A stretch of 64,000 bases of DNA, taken from NCBI RefSeq assembly GCF_000424185.1, contig NZ_AUJK01000003.1, positions 177,705-241,704 on the forward strand, read 5' to 3'. Under the pieces are notes generated by a model. It was given only the letters and a program-made list of their open reading frames with translations, ran no database searches and was not told the origin of the DNA. Origin of the DNA: Prevotella sp. AGR2160 (lineage in GTDB: Bacteria > Bacteroidota > Bacteroidia > Bacteroidales > Bacteroidaceae). This document shows positions 27,212-36,144 of the stretch, in pieces (the first letter of the stretch is position 1; every line of letters begins with the position of its first letter). Both the position numbers and the translations under genes were made by a program.

Positions 27212-29938
27212 TTACAGTTTCTGCTCCACCTCAATCTCGGTGAAGGTCTCGATGACATCGCCGACCTGGATATCATTGAAGTTGACAAGACTCAGACCAC
27301 ATTCGAGACCGGTAGCGACCTCCTTGACATCATCCTTGTAACGCTTCAGGGCGTTGATGGCTGCCGTCTTGATGACGATACCGTCACGGACCACATGGGC
27401 CTTGTCCTTGTTATGGACCTTGCCCTCGGTGACAAGACCACCGGCGATAGTACCGACCTTCGAGATCTTGAAGACCTGTTTGACCTCCACCTCTCCGGTG
27501 ACGACCTCCTTCTTGACCTTGTCAAGCATACCGACCATGGCACTCTTGACATCATCGATGGCATCGTAGATGATGGAATAGGTATTGATCTCCACACCCT
27601 CACGATCGGCGAGCTTACGGGCATCGGACGACGGACGGACCTGGAAACCGACGATGATCGCGTCGGAAGCACTGGCGAGCATGACATCATTCTCCGAGAT
27701 CTGACCGACAGCCTTGTTGATGACATTCACCTGGACCTTCTCCGTAGACAACTTGATGAAGGAGTCGGACAGGGCCTCAACGGAACCGTCGGTATCACCC
27801 TTGACGATAATATTCAACTCGTGGAACTCACCACGTGCGATACGGTGACTGATATCACCGAGCGTCAGACGCTTCTGCGTACGCAGGCTCTGCTCACGCT
27901 GCAGCTGTTCACGCTTATTGGCAATCTCACGGGCCTCCTGCTCGGAATCGAGGACATGGAAACTGTCACCGGCCGTAGGTGCGCCGTTAAGACCTAGGAT
28001 GATGGCGGGATCAGCGGGACCAGCCGACTCGATACGGGCATTACGCTCGTTGAACATGGCTTTGATACGTCCCCAGGATGTACCGGCGATAACAATATCA
28101 CCGACCCGGAGGGTACCATTGCTCACGAGAACCGTAGAGACATAGCCACGACCCTTATCAAGAGAAGACTCGATGACGTTACCCGTGGCCTTACGGTTTG
28201 GGTTGGCCTTGAGATCGAGCATGTCGGCCTCGAGGAGCACCTTATCCATGAGGTCGTCGACACCGATGCCCTTCTTGGCACTGATCTCCTGACACTGGTA
28301 CTTACCACCCCACTCTTCGACGAGGAGGTTCATATTGGCCAGGTCCTCACGGATCTTGTCGGGGTTGGCTCCCGGCTTATCAATCTTGTTGATGGCGAAG
28401 ACCATCGGCACGCCGGCAGCCTGACAGTGGGCGATAGCCTCCTTCGTGGTAGGCATCACGGAGTCGTCGGCGGCGATGATGATGATGGCGATATCCGTCA
28501 CCTGGGCACCACGGGCACGCATGGCCGTGAAGGCCTCATGACCCGGCGTATCGAGGAACGTCACCTTACGGCCGTTCTTCAACGTCACGCTGTAAGCACC
28601 GATATGCTGCGTGATACCACCGGCCTCACCGGCGATCACATTGGTATTGCGGATATGGTCGAGGAGCGAAGTCTTACCATGATCGACATGACCCATGACG
28701 GTGACGATCGGGGCGCGCGGCACGAGATCGTTCTCATCGTCCTCCTCCTCGCTGATGGCCTCCTGGACCTCGGCACTGACATACTCGGTCTTGAAGCCGA
28801 ACTCCTCAGCCACGAGGTTGATGGTCTCGGCATCGAGGCGCTGGTTGATAGACACCATAATGCCTACTCCCATAAGGGTCCCGATAACCTTTGTCACCGG
28901 TACGTTCATCATCGTGGCAAGCTCACTGACGGTGACAAACTCCGTCAACTTCAGCACCTTACTCTCTTTCTTCTCCTGCTTAGCCTCCTGCTCAAGCTTC
29001 TCCTGGACAGCCTCACGCTTCTCCTTACGGTACCGGGCGCCTTTCTTGTTCTGGTTCTGCTTGTTCGTCAGACGGGCCAGCGTCTCCTTCACCTGCTTGG
29101 CAACATCCTCCTCACTGACTTCCTGAGGCTTGTTGTTACCACCACGGTTGCGGTTACGCTTGCGGTTCTTCTTACTGCCGCCCTGTGGCTGAGGTTGGTT
29201 GGCCGCGGCATTGATGTCGACACGCTCCTTGTTGATACGGACACGCTTCTTGCGTTCACCATTATGCACCTGGCCATTCTTCTCCTCACGCTCCCGGCGA
29301 CGCTCCTCCTTAGACTTCTTCTTCGGACGAGTGCTCTGGTTGAGCGATGAGAGATCGATCTTACCCAGTACGGTAGGACCAGCGGTCTGAATCTTCTTCT
29401 CACTCTTCAGAGTGAAAACTTTCTGTTCTGCAGGTTTGTCTGTCATCTTATTTTCAGCAGGTTGTTGGGGATTATCGGAAGTGGCCACCGGCACAGCAGA
29501 CGCTGCGGGCTTGACAGGTTTCGGGGAAGCCTTCTGACTGACGGCAGCAGTCGCCGACTTGCCCGGTGCAGAGTTTTTATGGACATCAGACTTCCCGACA
29601 GCCTTCGGCTTGCCGACAGTGCTGAGATCGATCTTACCCAGCGGCGTGAACTTCTGCACTTTCGCCAACTGCTGCTTCTCAGTCTTCGCCTCGGCTTTCT
29701 TCTTTTCCGAAGCCTCCTTCTTGTCCTGAGTCTTTTTCTGCGTGAGCTTCTCGGCCTGGCTGCGGACCTCAGCATCCTGCTTGAAGGCCTTCTCCAAGGC
29801 ATGATACTGCCCGTCATTGAGCTTAAAGCTCAATTCGGGCTTGAATTTGCCGAGCTCACTCCTCTTTTCCAGGAATTCAACTGCCGTCTGAAATCCTATG
29901 TTTAACTCTCGTATTGCTTTGTTTAATCTGATGCTCAT
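27212..29938 (-). CDS. infB: translation initiation factor IF-2
   Basis: This GTPase places initiator tRNA on the ribosome. It has 908 residues. A conserved IF2-N domain (about 1-50, starting [15 protein letters not shown]) is followed by a long charged linker rich in K, E, P and Q. The G domain comes next, with G1 [13 protein letters not shown]3 DTPGHEAF and G4 NKID, and then domains II-IV, ending [13 protein letters not shown]. It follows nusA by eight bases in the rimP-nusA-infB order found in most bacteria. It is expected to be co-transcribed with them. Confidence 0.97.
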   Translation of the reverse strand: MSIRLNKAIRELNIGFQTAVEFLEKRSELGKFKPELSFKLNDGQYHALEKAFKQDAEVRSQAEKLTQKKTQDKKEASEKKKAEAKTEKQQLAKVQKFTPLGKIDLSTVGKPKAVGKSDVHKNSAPGKSATAAVSQKASPKPVKPAASAVPVATSDNPQQPAENKMTDKPAEQKVFTLKSEKKIQTAGPTVLGKIDLSSLNQSTRPKKKSKEERRREREEKNGQVHNGERKKRVRINKERVDINAAANQPQPQGGSKKNRKRNRNRGGNNKPQEVSEEDVAKQVKETLARLTNKQNQNKKGARYRKEKREAVQEKLEQEAKQEKKESKVLKLTEFVTVSELATMMNVPVTKVIGTLMGVGIMVSINQRLDAETINLVAEEFGFKTEYVSAEVQEAISEEEDDENDLVPRAPIVTVMGHVDHGKTSLLDHIRNTNVIAGEAGGITQHIGAYSVTLKNGRKVTFLDTPGHEAFTAMRARGAQVTDIAIIIIAADDSVMPTTKEAIAHCQAAGVPMVFAINKIDKPGANPDKIREDLANMNLLVEEWGGKYQCQEISAKKGIGVDDLMDKVLLEADMLDLKANPNRKATGNVIESSLDKGRGYVSTVLVSNGTLRVGDIVIAGTSWGRIKAMFNERNARIESAGPADPAIILGLNGAPTAGDSFHVLDSEQEAREIANKREQLQREQSLRTQKRLTLGDISHRIARGEFHELNIIVKGDTDGSVEALSDSFIKLSTEKVQVNVINKAVGQISENDVMLASASDAIIVGFQVRPSSDARKLADREGVEINTYSIIYDAIDDVKSAMVGMLDKVKKEVVTGEVEVKQVFKISKVGTIAGGLVTEGKVHNKDKAHVVRDGIVIKTAAINALKRYKDDVKEVATGLECGLSLVNFNDIQVGDVIETFTEIEVEQKL

Positions 29939-29946
29939 TAAAATGT

Positions 29947-31209
29947 TTAATTTTCGAATTCTGCTTTTAATACTTTAATCACATTGTCTACCGTCTCCTC
30001 TTCGAGGTCTGCCTTTTCTACCAGCATCTCGCGCGGAGCATTGAGAACCTGACGGGCGGTCTCCAAACCAATACCCTTGATGGCATCGATGACCCACTGG
30101 TCAATCTCATCGGAGAACTCATCGAGATAGATATCATCCACCTGCTGACTCGGATCGATCTCACGGAAGACATCAATGGTGTAACCGGTAAGCATAGAGG
30201 CGAGTTTGATATTCATACCACCCTTACCGATGGCCAGACTGACTTCCTCCGGACGGAGATAGACTTCGGCCTTTTTGTTTTCCTCATCGACATTCATCGA
30301 GGAGATCTTTGCCGGAGCAAGGGCACGCTGAATGAAGAGTTTCGTATTATCCGTATAGTTGATCACATCGATATTCTCGTTGCCCAACTCACGGACAATA
30401 CCATGCACACGACTACCACGAACACCAACGCAAGCGCCGACGGGATCGATACGCTCGTCGAACGTCTCCACAGCGACCTTCGCACGTTCTCCCGGCATAC
30501 GGGCCACACGACGGATCGCGATCAGACCCTCACTGATCTCCGGCACCTCTGCTTCGAGCAGACGCTCAAGGAATTTCGGGGAGGTACGGGAGAGGATAAT
30601 CTTCGGGTTGTTGTTCTCGTTGTCGACACGCTCAATGACGGCACGCACGGTCTCACCCTTCCGGTACTGGTCAGAAGGAATCTGCTCACTCTTGGGAAGG
30701 ATAAGTTCGTTGTTCTCATCATCGACCACGAGGACCTCACGCTTCCATACCTGATAGACCTCACCGGAGATAACCTCACCCACACGGTCCTTATATTTAT
30801 TATATAAGGTGTCATGCTCGAGCTCCAGGATCTTCGAGGCAAGGGTCTGACGGAGGTTCAGGATAGCACGGCGACCGAACTTAGCGAAGTCGATGCGCTC
30901 ACTGACCTCCTCACCGACCTCATAGTCGGGTTCGATCTTCCGAGCCTCAGTGAGGGAGATCTCCTTGTTCTCATCCTGTACCTCGCCATCGGCGACAACA
31001 GTACGATTGCGGTAGATCTCGAAGTCTCCCTTATCAGGGTTGACAATGACGTCGAAATTTTCATCACTGCCATAGATCTTTGCCAGCACATTGCGGAAAC
31101 TCTCCTCCAGGACGCTGACGAGGGTGGTACGATCGATGTTCTTGGTCTCTTTGAACTCACGGAACGTATCGATCATGTTCGGGGTATCATCTTGCTTTTT
31201 TGTTGCCAT
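29947..31209 (-). CDS. nusA: transcription termination/antitermination factor NusA
   Basis: This factor binds RNA polymerase and promotes pausing, termination and antitermination. It has 420 residues. The N-terminal polymerase-binding domain is followed by an S1 domain (near [21 protein letters not shown]) and two KH domains ([19 protein letters not shown] and [20 protein letters not shown]). The C-terminal part is short and lacks the two acidic repeats of the E. coli protein, which is normal in Bacteroidetes. It lies between rimP and infB on the same transcript. NusA is known in E. coli to influence expression of its own operon. Confidence 0.97.
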   Translation of the reverse strand: MATKKQDDTPNMIDTFREFKETKNIDRTTLVSVLEESFRNVLAKIYGSDENFDVIVNPDKGDFEIYRNRTVVADGEVQDENKEISLTEARKIEPDYEVGEEVSERIDFAKFGRRAILNLRQTLASKILELEHDTLYNKYKDRVGEVISGEVYQVWKREVLVVDDENNELILPKSEQIPSDQYRKGETVRAVIERVDNENNNPKIILSRTSPKFLERLLEAEVPEISEGLIAIRRVARMPGERAKVAVETFDERIDPVGACVGVRGSRVHGIVRELGNENIDVINYTDNTKLFIQRALAPAKISSMNVDEENKKAEVYLRPEEVSLAIGKGGMNIKLASMLTGYTIDVFREIDPSQQVDDIYLDEFSDEIDQWVIDAIKGIGLETARQVLNAPREMLVEKADLEEETVDNVIKVLKAEFEN

Positions 31210-31267
31210 TGTATATTATTTTTTCTTTTTTTCCTTTCGTTTTGAGGCGGAATCGTTCCCGCCGGGG

Positions 31268-31735
31268 TTATTTGAAATTAATGACGTACTTGGTGTACTT
31301 GACATGATCCATCTGGTAGGTGTGGTCGACATCCATCTTCACGGGACGCTTCTTACCCTCGACCTTCACCTTCTCGTTGACGGTGACGACGAAGTCATTG
31401 CCATCGACGCTCTTCAGCGTGCCCTGGACCTTACGGCCCTCGGCATCCATGACCTCCACTTCCTTACCGATGAAATTGATATACTGCTGCGGCACCTTGA
31501 ACGGCTGTCCAAGGCCAGCGGAGCCCACCTCAAGCTCATAGTCCTCATCATCACGGGAGAGATGATCCTCAATGTAACGGCTGAGCTCTACACAGTCTTC
31601 AATCCACACACCATCGGCATGGTCGATCTCGACAACAATCTTGTTATCGGGACTGATCTGAATGTCTACGAGGAAGTATTCCTTGTCCTCAAGCCACTGG
31701 TCAACGATTTTCTTTACGACGTTTTTGTCAATCAT
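31268..31735 (-). CDS. rimP: ribosome maturation factor RimP
   Basis: RimP helps assemble the 30S subunit. It has 155 residues: an N-terminal alpha-beta domain (with the conserved LEVGSAGLGQPFK) and a C-terminal SH3-like barrel (VQGTLKSVDGNDFVVTVNEK). It is the first gene of rimP-nusA-infB and has a strong promoter at 31800-31831. A terminator-like hairpin lies between that promoter and the start codon. Confidence 0.95.
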   Translation of the reverse strand: MIDKNVVKKIVDQWLEDKEYFLVDIQISPDNKIVVEIDHADGVWIEDCVELSRYIEDHLSRDDEDYELEVGSAGLGQPFKVPQQYINFIGKEVEVMDAEGRKVQGTLKSVDGNDFVVTVNEKVKVEGKKRPVKMDVDHTYQMDHVKYTKYVINFK

Positions 31736-31748
31736 ATATGAATCCTAT

Positions 31749-31785
31749 TAAAAAGAAATGAGGAACTCTCTCGGAGTCCCTCATT
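31749..31785 (-). terminator. leader terminator/attenuator of the rimP-nusA-infB operon
   Basis: On the minus strand a 12-base stem (aatgagggactc with gagttcctcatt, one G-U pair) is followed by tctttttaa. It lies about 15-50 bases after the predicted start of transcription and ends just before rimP. Confidence 0.75.
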
Positions 31786-31799
31786 CCACTGAACGTTTG

Positions 31800-31831
31800 C
31801 AAAATTAACAAAAAATTCCCACCCGTCCAAA
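31800..31831 (-). promoter_or_regulatory. promoter of rimP-nusA-infB
   Basis: Minus-strand TTTG (31831-31828) and TAATTTTG (31807-31800) are separated by 20 bases. Confidence 0.8.
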
Positions 31832-31852
31832 TCTTTTTCCATATTTCTTTGC

Positions 31853-31912
31853 GTAGGGACATAATTTATTATGTTCCGCCCGTGATGCGGAACATGATGA
31901 ATCATGCCCCTA
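31853..31912. repeat. palindromic repeat family A, two inverted copies (3 and 4)
   Basis: gtagggacataatttattat, then gttccgcc (31853-31880), is followed after a short gap by an inverted copy (31886-31912). Together they form a 60-base composite inverted repeat between rimP and the S41 gene. Confidence 0.85.
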
Positions 31913-31936
31913 CGGCAGTTTTACTTTTTTACTTTT

Positions 31937-33601
31937 TTAATTTTTTAATTTTCCCAACAGCTTCTTATACCTTGCACTGTCGTCGATAACCTTCTCTGCC
32001 TCCTGAAACTGCTTGTCATAGCGCAGTCCCTGTTCGATGGCTCCCTTCTGGTAATAATAGGCGGCAACGATATCGGCCTCAAGGAGTTGTTTGATCTTTC
32101 CCTTGTTGAAATCAAGATCTTTTGCCACATTATGTTTCAACTTTTCCTGCAAGGCATCAAACTCCGGTTTGGCATCATCATAATAGCCCTCAAATTTCGC
32201 CAATTTAACGAGATCCTTGAGGTATTTCTCCGTCTCACGGTCATACTTGAAATTACTCTTCAGCACACGGGCCTTAAAGTCGGCATAGTCGGCATCAGAG
32301 AGTACGAAGTTCTTCGGCTGCGCGATGGTAGGATGCTTGGCGATATAGTCGACAACATAGTTCAACATCACCTCACTGCTATCCCTGGCACTGGCAAGGT
32401 AATAGGCGATATTCGGCAAGGAGTCCGGTTCGACTTCCACGTCAGGCTTGATACCACCACCGTCACGTACCTCACGGCCGTCGGCGGTATGGAACACATG
32501 CGTCAGCGAGTCGGCGACATGCTCCACATAGCCGCCATGGGCATGCTTGTAGTTGATAGCCTGGATGCAACGGCCCGAGGGAATATAGTATTTCGCCGTC
32601 GTGAGTTTCAACTGGCCATTGTAGACGATGTCTACAGGTGTCTGCACAAGGCCCTTACCGAAGGTTCGTGTACCGAGGATGACAGCACGGTCAAGGTCCT
32701 GGAGACTGCCACTGGTGATCTCACTGGCACTCGCCGTATTCTCGTTGACGAGGACGACGATGGGCATCACAGTGTCAATGGGCTCCACCGTGGTTTTGTA
32801 GTCACGGTTCACACGATCCAGACGGCCCTTGATCTTCACGATGGAGATGCCCTTGGGTACAAACATGTTGACAATATTCACCGCCTCCTGTACCGATCCG
32901 CCGCCATTGTTGCGCAGGTCGAAGACGAGGGCTTTCGCACCCTGTTTCTTCAGGTCTATAAAGGCACGGCGCACATCCTTCGAGCAGTTCTCCGTGAAAG
33001 AGGTAAGACTAAGATAGCCGATATGATCGTTCACTATCCCATAATAAGGCAACGAGGGCATTTGGATAGCCCGCCGTGTGATCTTCATCTTCATCACCTT
33101 TCCCGTCGAGGGGCGCTTGATACGGATAACGAACGACGACCCGGCCTCACCCCGCAGATGACTGCTCACATAGCTCACGTCTTTGTCCGTCATCGTCGTG
33201 TCGTCAATACTCAGGATGATATCACCTTTCTTCAAACCGGCCTCAGCGGCAGGCATCCCCTCATAAGGCTCGTCGATAACGACGCGCTGAAGCTGTTGAT
33301 TATAACGGATGAGCGACCCCACTCCGGCATATTTGCCCGTGAGCATCGTCTTGAGATTCTTCACGTCATTCTCGGGATAGTAGACGGTATACGGGTCAAG
33401 ACTCTTGAGCATGGCCGTAATGCCGTTGCCAATGACTTCATTGGCATCAAGCGTATCGACATACATCAGGTCGAGATATTTATAGATATCGGTGAAGATC
33501 TCCATATTCTTCGACGCGTCGAAATGCCGGTCGTGGTCAGTCTGTGCGCCTGCCGGCAATACAGCCAACAAGGCGAAAAGAAAAGCGATGATCTGTTTCA
33601 T
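31937..33601 (-). CDS. S41-family (C-terminal processing type) peptidase
   Basis: This 554-residue periplasmic serine protease has a signal peptide (1-19, ending PAGAQ). A PDZ domain (about 85-170) includes YAGVGSLIRYNQ and GLKKGDIILSIDD. The Ser-Lys catalytic dyad is visible in VNENTASASEITSG (Ser after TASA) and FGKGLVQTP (Lys). The C-terminal helical extension resembles Prc/CtpA. It probably trims or degrades damaged periplasmic proteins, or processes tails of exported ones. It lies alone, with -7 box TACTTTTG at 33607-33614. The upstream open frame is longer, but MKQIIAFLFALLAVLPAGAQ is the plausible start. Confidence 0.93.
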   Translation of the reverse strand: MKQIIAFLFALLAVLPAGAQTDHDRHFDASKNMEIFTDIYKYLDLMYVDTLDANEVIGNGITAMLKSLDPYTVYYPENDVKNLKTMLTGKYAGVGSLIRYNQQLQRVVIDEPYEGMPAAEAGLKKGDIILSIDDTTMTDKDVSYVSSHLRGEAGSSFVIRIKRPSTGKVMKMKITRRAIQMPSLPYYGIVNDHIGYLSLTSFTENCSKDVRRAFIDLKKQGAKALVFDLRNNGGGSVQEAVNIVNMFVPKGISIVKIKGRLDRVNRDYKTTVEPIDTVMPIVVLVNENTASASEITSGSLQDLDRAVILGTRTFGKGLVQTPVDIVYNGQLKLTTAKYYIPSGRCIQAINYKHAHGGYVEHVADSLTHVFHTADGREVRDGGGIKPDVEVEPDSLPNIAYYLASARDSSEVMLNYVVDYIAKHPTIAQPKNFVLSDADYADFKARVLKSNFKYDRETEKYLKDLVKLAKFEGYYDDAKPEFDALQEKLKHNVAKDLDFNKGKIKQLLEADIVAAYYYQKGAIEQGLRYDKQFQEAEKVIDDSARYKKLLGKLKN

Positions 33602-33695
33602 GACTGCAAAAGTAACATATAAAAGCGGTATAACCATCAAAAACGGGGAAAATTTTCAGAAAATTCATCTTTTTCTCAAAAAAGTCAAGAAAAAA

Positions 33696-33727
33696 TTTGC
33701 ACGGATAAAAAAATGTTCTTACCTTTG
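33696..33727 (+). promoter_or_regulatory. promoter of the tRNA-Asn gene
   Basis: TTTG at 33696-33699 and TACCTTTG at 33720-33727 are separated by 20 bases. Confidence 0.82.
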
Positions 33728-33757
33728 CACTCGCAATTCAGCAATGAAGAGCAACAT

Positions 33758-33831
33758 GCTTCAATAGCTCAGTTGGTTAGAGCACCTGACTGTTAATCAG
33801 GGGGTCGTTGGTTCAAGCCCATCTTGAAGCG
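33758..33831 (+). tRNA. tRNA-Asn (anticodon GTT)
   Basis: A cloverleaf can be drawn. The acceptor gcttcaa pairs with ttgaagc, the D arm contains gctcagttggttagagc, the anticodon arm cctga-ctgttaa-tcagg has anticodon GTT, and the T arm contains ggttcaagccc with one mismatch in its stem. A CCA tail is not encoded. A promoter and a terminator flank it. Confidence 0.93.
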
Positions 33832-33834
33832 CTG

Positions 33835-33866
33835 AAAAAGGAACTACCGCAAGGTGGTTCCTTTTT
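33835..33866 (+). terminator. terminator of the tRNA-Asn gene
   Basis: Stem aaaaaggaactacc with ggtggttccttttt (one G-U pair) has loop gcaa and ends in a T run. The A tract makes it usable in either direction. Confidence 0.88.
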
Positions 33867-33885
33867 GCGTTCCATAAGAAAAGGC

Positions 33886-33923
33886 ACAAAAAAAAGGTTG
33901 GTATTTTCACAAACACCAACCTT
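33886..33923 (-). terminator. minus-strand intrinsic terminator
   Basis: On the minus strand, aaggttggt pairs with accaacctt around a 12-base loop and is followed by TTTTTTTTG. It terminates a transcript coming from higher coordinates. Confidence 0.85.
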
Positions 33924-34049
33924 GATTTTCGATAACTAACTTTTCACAAAAGATTCATGTTTTTATAGACTTTACTTGTCTTTTAAAATACAGTATCACT
34001 ACTGGAAATATCTTCGTTTCGTTTCGAAATATCAACCTTTTCATTTATC
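33886..34049 (-). ncRNA. candidate small RNA (or tiny-ORF transcript)
   Basis: A promoter with exact Bacteroidetes spacing (34087-34056) is followed, about 165 bases later, by a strong terminator with an 8-T run. No annotated gene lies between them. A 29-codon frame (34044 to 33955), starting with ATG and reading MKRLIFRNETKIFPVVIL, lies only a few bases from the predicted transcript start, so it would be nearly leaderless. It is either a small regulatory RNA or a tiny protein gene. Structure and conservation are unknown. Confidence 0.5.
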
Positions 34050-34055
34050 TGTTCG

Positions 34056-34087
34056 CAAAGATACGAATAATCTCATAAACCTCCAAA
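34056..34087 (-). promoter_or_regulatory. promoter of the candidate small RNA
   Basis: Minus-strand TTTG (34087-34084) and TATCTTTG (34063-34056) are separated by 20 bases, with no gene immediately downstream. Confidence 0.78.
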
Positions 34088-34172
34088 TCTTTTCCGTCTT
34101 TTTTCAAAATATTTTACAAAAAAATCTACTACCCTCTATCGCTCCCTCCTTACAAATCCAACTATAACGAAT

Positions 34173-34201
34173 AAGGGCTACCAATAAAATTGGCAGCCCT
34201 T
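34173..34201. terminator. hairpin between the small RNA unit and the sigma-factor operon
   Basis: Stem aagggctaccaa with ttggcagccctt (one G-U pair) has a five-base loop. A T-rich end is on the plus-strand side (ttttctac). It could end the sigma-factor operon, but on that strand it lacks a T run. Confidence 0.6.
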
Positions 34202-34302
34202 TTCTACGTTAGTATGTTATGAAAAATTTGAGAGAATCTGAAACTTCACAGTTTCGAAATTGTTTTACTAAACATGATTTTATAGAGAAAGCATAGAAAT
34301 AT

Positions 34303-34785
34303 CTACTGGATAGCAGTATTCGTAGGGGTTGTAGAACCGATACTGCTCTGTTGAAGACTGTCTATCGTGGTGGAGTCCTCGTTGACAGCCGTACTGGCGC
34401 CCTTCATGATCTCCATGCCCGGCATATTGTCGGAAGCGGGGTCATTACTCTTATAAGGCATCTGTGCAGCATTGCCGAGGACAAGGAAGATGGCAACGAC
34501 GGCTGCTGCCTTGAAGAGGGGCATGAGGCGCTGGCGCATCGGGATGACGCGAGCCTTTACGGGCGTAGCCTCTTGAATCTTGGCCCGGATCTTCTCATCA
34601 AAATCATCTCCCAGCACATCCACCTTGGGCTCTTCTGCCAGATAGGCAAAGAGGCTGCGATAGGGCTGAAACTCTGCCGGCACATCCTCCTGGCTGAAAA
34701 AAGCGCGGAGGATCTCCTCTTCTTCCAGTGTCGTCTGCCCGTCAAAATAACGGTCCATGAGTTGATTGATGTATTTATAATCCAT
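34303..34785 (-). CDS. probable anti-sigma factor, single membrane span
   Basis: This 160-residue protein has an N-terminal acidic region (YKYINQLMDRYFDGQTTLEE) and a single hydrophobic span at about residues 85-105 (FKAAAVVAIFLVLGNAA). A short S/T-rich tail lies on the far side of the membrane. It overlaps the ECF sigma-factor gene upstream by 11 bases. In Bacteroidetes the gene after an ECF sigma is commonly its membrane anti-sigma factor, so that is the likely role. No zinc-binding ZAS motif is visible. The tail could sense something outside the membrane. Confidence 0.65.
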   Translation of the reverse strand: MDYKYINQLMDRYFDGQTTLEEEEILRAFFSQEDVPAEFQPYRSLFAYLAEEPKVDVLGDDFDEKIRAKIQEATPVKARVIPMRQRLMPLFKAAAVVAIFLVLGNAAQMPYKSNDPASDNMPGMEIMKGASTAVNEDSTTIDSLQQSSIGSTTPTNTAIQ

Positions 34786-35287
34786 AACGGTCAAATTTCT
34801 TGAAGTTCTGCTTCACTGTCTGGCGGGCCCGGAAGATATTGACTTTTACCTGTTCTTCCGTAATACCCAGGATAACAGCGATCTCCTTGTAACTCTTCCC
34901 TTCGAAATCGCGGAGCTGCATGCAGCTCCGCTGCTTCTCGGGTAAATCGTCTACGAGCTTTTTCACCGCCAGGATCTCATCCTTTTGCTGCATCTGCTCA
35001 TAGGGATTGGAGGTGTGGTCGGGTCGCTCTATCGGACTTTCATCCAGACTTCTGACTTGGTTATCGTGCAGTTTTTTGCGATCGAGAGCGAGGTTTCTCG
35101 CGATGGTGAGACTATAGGCCTCTATAGAGTCGATATGGTCCCAATTGTCGCGGTTGTTCCAGACCTTGACCAGTGTATCCTGCGTAATGTCTTCCGACTC
35201 TTCTCTATTGAGCGTAATGCGAAGCGCTACTCGATAGATGATATTCTTGAGCGGCAAGATGTCGTTGGTAAAACTGATCTTTTTCAT
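34775..35287 (-). CDS. ECF-type RNA polymerase sigma factor
   Basis: This 170-residue alternative sigma factor has region 2 (EESEDITQDTLVKVWNNRDN and AYSLTIARNLALDRKK) and region 4 (LPEKQRSCMQLRDFEGKSYKEIAVILGIT). These are the two DNA/core-binding parts kept in ECF sigma factors. Its partner follows with an overlapping start. Upstream (35319-35336) is an inverted repeat, cgaaa...tttcg, around an aagttac sequence, which might be a regulatory site. Its target genes are unknown. Confidence 0.92.
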   Translation of the reverse strand: MKKISFTNDILPLKNIIYRVALRITLNREESEDITQDTLVKVWNNRDNWDHIDSIEAYSLTIARNLALDRKKLHDNQVRSLDESPIERPDHTSNPYEQMQQKDEILAVKKLVDDLPEKQRSCMQLRDFEGKSYKEIAVILGITEEQVKVNIFRARQTVKQNFKKFDRYGL

Positions 35288-35364
35288 CCTCTCTATTATT
35301 AACGACGACTATAGGAGTCGAAAGTTACAAGTTTCGTTGATTTTCTCCCAAATTTAACGTTTTT

Positions 35365-36138
35365 TTATTTTCTGATCATGGTGCCGTGTTTCCCGTCGAT
35401 GGCGGTAGCGAGGGTGATGTTGACGGCCTTAACACCAGCTCGGACGGCAGCGAGGGCATTTTCTATCTTCGGCAGCATACCACCGGAGACGACGCCCTCT
35501 GTCTTCAGGTGTTCGAAATCTGCGGGAGTGATTGTCGGGATGACACTGTCGTCATCATCGGGATCACGGAGCACGCCCTTTTTCTCGAAGGCATAGACGA
35601 GGGTCACGTCATAATACGGCGCAAGGGCCTTGGCGGTCTCCGAGGCGATAGTATCGGCATTGGTGTTGAGGATCGAGCCCTTTCCGTCGTGTGTCAGCGG
35701 TGCCATCACGGGGGTAACACCCTCCTCGATGAGTGTCTGGAGCATACGGCCGTTAACTTTCTCGACATCGCCGACGAAACCAAAATCGACGCCATCCTTC
35801 ACGGGACGGCGGTGACTGCGGATGACATCCATGTCAGCACCCGTCAGACCGAGGGCATTGACACCGGAGGCTTGCAGACGGGCCACGAGATTCTTGTTGA
35901 CGAGACCGCCATAGACCATCGTCACGACTTCAAGCATATCGGCATCGGTGATCCGGCGTCCACCGACCATCTTACTCTCGATGCCGAGGGCGGCAGCGAT
36001 CTTTGTAGCACGGCGCCCGCCACCATGGACGAGGACCTTACGGCACGGGATGGCCGCGAAATCAGCCAACAGACGTGTCAACCGGTCAGTATCCTCCACA
36101 ATGGCGCCACCGACCTTCACAACAAACAATTTTTCCAT
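35365..36138 (-). CDS. argB: acetylglutamate kinase
   Basis: ArgB phosphorylates N-acetylglutamate in the second step of arginine synthesis (Bacteroidetes may use N-succinyl derivatives, so substrate use is uncertain). It has 257 residues. The nucleotide- and substrate-binding motifs are KVGGAIVED near the N-terminus, LVHGGGRRAT, and the final block GGMLPKIENALAAVRAGV. It lies next to speA, which consumes arginine. The gap between the genes is six bases, so they may be co-transcribed. An N-succinylglutamate kinase reading is possible for Bacteroidetes. Confidence 0.93.
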   Translation of the reverse strand: MEKLFVVKVGGAIVEDTDRLTRLLADFAAIPCRKVLVHGGGRRATKIAAALGIESKMVGGRRITDADMLEVVTMVYGGLVNKNLVARLQASGVNALGLTGADMDVIRSHRRPVKDGVDFGFVGDVEKVNGRMLQTLIEEGVTPVMAPLTHDGKGSILNTNADTIASETAKALAPYYDVTLVYAFEKKGVLRDPDDDDSVIPTITPADFEHLKTEGVVSGGMLPKIENALAAVRAGVKAVNITLATAIDGKHGTMIRK

Positions 36139-36144
36139 ATTTTT

